NCBI RefSeq assembly: GCF_018130165.1
Contig: NZ_JAFCLZ010000012.1
Location: forward strand, 124,001-188,000
Direction of reading: 5' to 3'
Length of the DNA stretch: 64,000 bases
Origin: Bradyrhizobium sp. JYMT SZCCT0180
Lineage (GTDB): Bacteria > Pseudomonadota > Alphaproteobacteria > Rhizobiales > Xanthobacteraceae
Below, in pieces: positions 62,238-64,000 of this stretch. A model generated the notes under the pieces. That model was not told the origin of the DNA, searched no databases, and worked only from the letters and a program-made list of their open reading frames with translations. The translations under genes were made by a program, and so were the position numbers. The first letter of the stretch is position 1, and every line of letters begins with the position of its first letter.

Positions 62238-63319
62238 GTTGATCTCTTACCTAACCAGTTGTCCAGTTTCGGCCATAGCCGCTTGACCGCATTGGCGCCG
62301 GCGACGACGCTGACGTGACCGCCCTTCAGCATCACCTCTTCCTTGTCGGACGAGCCGACCTTGGCGATCAGGTGCTTGGCCGCATCATAGGGCACGATGT
62401 GATCGTGTTCGGCGACCGCATGCAGGATCGGCACCTTGATGTTGGCAATATTGGCCGCACGGCCGCCGACGCTCATGGTGTCGTTGAACAGCTTGTTGTC
62501 CCACATCAGGTCCTTGGTGATGGCGCGAAAATATTCGCCGGCCAGCGGCAAGGTGTCCGTGCCCCAGCGATCCATCATCCGGTAGGCCTTGACGTATTCG
62601 TCGTTCCAGATGTTTTCCCACAATTGCACCTGGCTGGCGGCGCGCGACGCCGGCCGCAGCATCTCGAATGACGACAGGATCATCTCGGGCGGCACATTGC
62701 CGATGCTGTCGACGAGGCGGTCGACATCGAAATAGCGCCGGTCCGAAAAATTCGAGAACAGCTTCATCTCGCGGAAATCGATCGGCGTGGTGAAGCAGAT
62801 CAGATTCTTCATCGGTCCGTCGTTGAAGATCGAGCCGTACAGCAGCGACAGCACGCCGCCGAAGCAATAGCCGATCACGGTGACGTCTTTTTCGCCGGAA
62901 TCCTGCTGCACGCGGCGGACGCAATCCGGGATGAAGTCGAGGACGTAATCCTCCATCCGCAGCGATTTTTCCTCGGGCTTCGGCGCGGTCCAGTCCATCA
63001 TGTAGACGTCGTAGCCGCGCTTGAGCAGAAATTCGATAAAACTCTGGCCGGGCACCATGTCGAGGATGTAGCCGCGGTTGGTGGTTGCCATCACGATCAG
63101 GATCGGCACGCGGTAGATTTCGTCCGCGATCGGGCGGTAGTGATAGAGGTTCAGCGTGCCGCGGCTGAGCAACACGTCCTTCGGCGTCGAACCCAGCGCG
63201 GGGCCCGACGATGAGATGTATTCGACGCCCTTGATGCTGCGCTGGATCGCGCGCTGCACCTCGGACTGGATCCGCTCGGGAATCGACGCCAGATCGAGGG
63301 CTGCTGCGGGCGCGTTCAT
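62234..63319 (-). CDS. phaC: polyhydroxyalkanoate synthase, class III-like PhaC subunit
   Basis: A 361-residue PHA synthase of class III size. The nucleophile box is GYCFGG with C152, the catalytic Asp is D306 in AEHDHIVP and the His is H335 in KGGHVSV, matching known class III PhaC spacing. It polymerises hydroxyacyl-CoA to PHA with a PhaE partner. It overlaps the PhaE-like gene before and the GNAT gene after by four bases each. The ATG at 63319 gives MNAPAAALDLASIPERIQSE. Confidence 0.92.
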   Translation of the reverse strand: MNAPAAALDLASIPERIQSEVQRAIQRSIKGVEYISSSGPALGSTPKDVLLSRGTLNLYHYRPIADEIYRVPILIVMATTNRGYILDMVPGQSFIEFLLKRGYDVYMMDWTAPKPEEKSLRMEDYVLDFIPDCVRRVQQDSGEKDVTVIGYCFGGVLSLLYGSIFNDGPMKNLICFTTPIDFREMKLFSNFSDRRYFDVDRLVDSIGNVPPEMILSSFEMLRPASRAASQVQLWENIWNDEYVKAYRMMDRWGTDTLPLAGEYFRAITKDLMWDNKLFNDTMSVGGRAANIANIKVPILHAVAEHDHIVPYDAAKHLIAKVGSSDKEEVMLKGGHVSVVAGANAVKRLWPKLDNWLGKRST

Positions 63320-63696
63320 TTTTGTTCTCCCTCCGACGGGGGACGCTTGGTGCGCGGCGGCCGCGCCGCGCCATAGCCGCCTTCCGGCGCCAGCGAATTG
63401 TGATGGATCTGGTGCAGCATCGCCTTGATCTCGTTGAGCTGGCTTTCGATGCCCTGGATGCGCTCGGCCATGCCGACCATTTGCGCCCGGCTCGGCAGGT
63501 TCATGCTGACGAGATATTTCTCCATCAGCTCGCCGAGCTGCTTCTGCGCGCCCGCCGTGGCGCCGCCGACCTGGTTCATCACCTTGGAAAATTCGGGCGA
63601 AGCCATCGCCTGGTTGGCAAAGGAGTTGAACCCCTTCTCCATCTCCCCGATCATCGTCTGCCAGATCACGGCAGGATCGTTGCCTTTGTCGGCCAT
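63316..63696 (-). CDS. short PhaE-like PHA synthase subunit
   Basis: A 126-residue helical protein: WQTMIGEMEKGFNSFANQAM, VMNQVGGATAGAQKQLGELM, then EKYLVSMNLPSRAQMVGMAE and an E/Q coiled coil (RIQGIESQLNEIKAMLHQI), ending in a basic tail RPPRTKRPP. The NLPSR and ERIQGIE portion is like the C-terminal part of PhaE, but true PhaE proteins are about 350 residues. It overlaps phaC by four bases, as expected for a subunit. A short partner role is likely. Confidence 0.75.
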   Translation of the reverse strand: MADKGNDPAVIWQTMIGEMEKGFNSFANQAMASPEFSKVMNQVGGATAGAQKQLGELMEKYLVSMNLPSRAQMVGMAERIQGIESQLNEIKAMLHQIHHNSLAPEGGYGAARPPRTKRPPSEGEQK

Positions 63697-63874
63697 AGGC
63701 GCCCTCCCTTGGTTACGAGCGCTTTGCCACGCCTCGATATTATTCCACCATACGACACCGTTGCGGCGTGCCGGTCAACCGGATGAAATGGTTACTGCCG
63801 CTCTTCTGCGATGCGGCAAACCGTGCCATACAAGACCCATCAAGGTACCAGGACTGATCCAAAGGATTGCCGCC

Positions 63875-64000
63875 GTGACTCTTGCCCATCAGCCACCGCA
63901 GATCGCCCACGCCAACGGCATCGACATTTGCTACGAAGTCTTCGGTGACGCAGGCGCGGAACCGCTGCTGCTGATCATGGGTCTCGGCGCCCAGATGATC
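63875..64000 (+). CDS. alpha/beta hydrolase, 5' part cut off by window end
   Basis: A GTG at 63875 opens a frame that stays open to the end of the window (42 codons): VTLAHQPPQIAHANGIDICY then EVFGDAGAEPLLLIMGLGAQ. The strand LLLIMGLGAQM with the Gly-rich loop is typical of alpha/beta hydrolases near the oxyanion hole. It is divergent from the phaE-like operon across about 180 bases. The rest of the gene is beyond the window; substrate and start are not certain. Confidence 0.65.
   Translation, partial: MTLAHQPPQIAHANGIDICYEVFGDAGAEPLLLIMGLGAQMI

Overview
The window looks like a chromosomal segment of an alphaproteobacterium of the Bradyrhizobium / Nitrobacteraceae type. The supporting signs are high GC with strong third-position GC bias, many branched-chain-amino-acid-type ABC transporters and CoA-linked catabolic enzymes, chemoreceptors in the alphaproteobacterial style, a phasin/PHA synthase cluster, and several families of short palindromic intergenic repeats. 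The genus is inferred from style and not proven. I saw no rRNA, tRNA, CRISPR array, intact insertion sequence or prophage.

Layout. 1-6 kb: SAM methyltransferase, Spy/CpxP-like exported protein, acyl-CoA dehydrogenase, flavin reductase-like protein, small GNAT, alpha/beta hydrolase and a YghU-type glutathione transferase. 6-11.1 kb: a complete ABC importer operon (binding protein, two permeases, two ATPases); its LivF has Arg in place of the Walker A Lys. 11.1-17.6 kb: a broken DUF4870-type gene, class V aminotransferase, Baeyer-Villiger-type monooxygenase, nitronate monooxygenase-like enzyme and thiolase-like protein. 17.7-26.3 kb: an RND efflux pair and two chemoreceptors with nearly identical signalling halves, one lacking a single residue in the signalling hairpin. 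26.5-30.2 kb: a threonate / four-carbon acid sugar catabolic set (otnK, otnI, ltnD and divergent otnC). 30.8-35.3 kb: a second complete ABC importer operon. 35.4-39.5 kb: a DUF1445 protein, a divergent LysR regulator with two clear operator palindromes, an M20 carbamoylase-type hydrolase and a D-2-hydroxyacid dehydrogenase. 39.5-41 kb: an AT-rich nuclease/zinc-finger gene and a decayed gene, the best candidate for recent foreign DNA. 41-50.2 kb: tartrate dehydrogenase-like enzyme, atypical SDR, hydrolase, amidase, MHS-family permease, sulfite-oxidase-like protein, a hydrolase-OsmC fusion and a YeeE/YedE sulfur transporter. 50.5-58.2 kb: the phenylacetate upper pathway (paaX, paaABCDE, paaI, paaK) and a linked MDR oxidoreductase. 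58.4-64 kb: hydrolase, DUF445 protein, phasin, and an overlapping phaE-like/phaC/GNAT operon, ending in a truncated hydrolase.

How the genes work together. Most of the window is about taking up and degrading small organic acids, aromatic acids and acyl-CoAs. ABC and MFS transporters bring substrates in, and dedicated modules (otn, paa, DUF1445/M20) process them. Acetyl-CoA that is produced can be stored as polyhydroxyalkanoate. Intergenic gaps are repeatedly filled by palindromic repeats, including two copies inside the paa operon.

I do not see a large, clearly new defence or mobile system. The best leads are molecular oddities inside known families (LivF Walker A, chemoreceptor deletion, SDR without its catalytic Lys), the DUF1445 module, the sulfur-linked cluster at 45.8-50.2 kb and the AT-rich nuclease gene.
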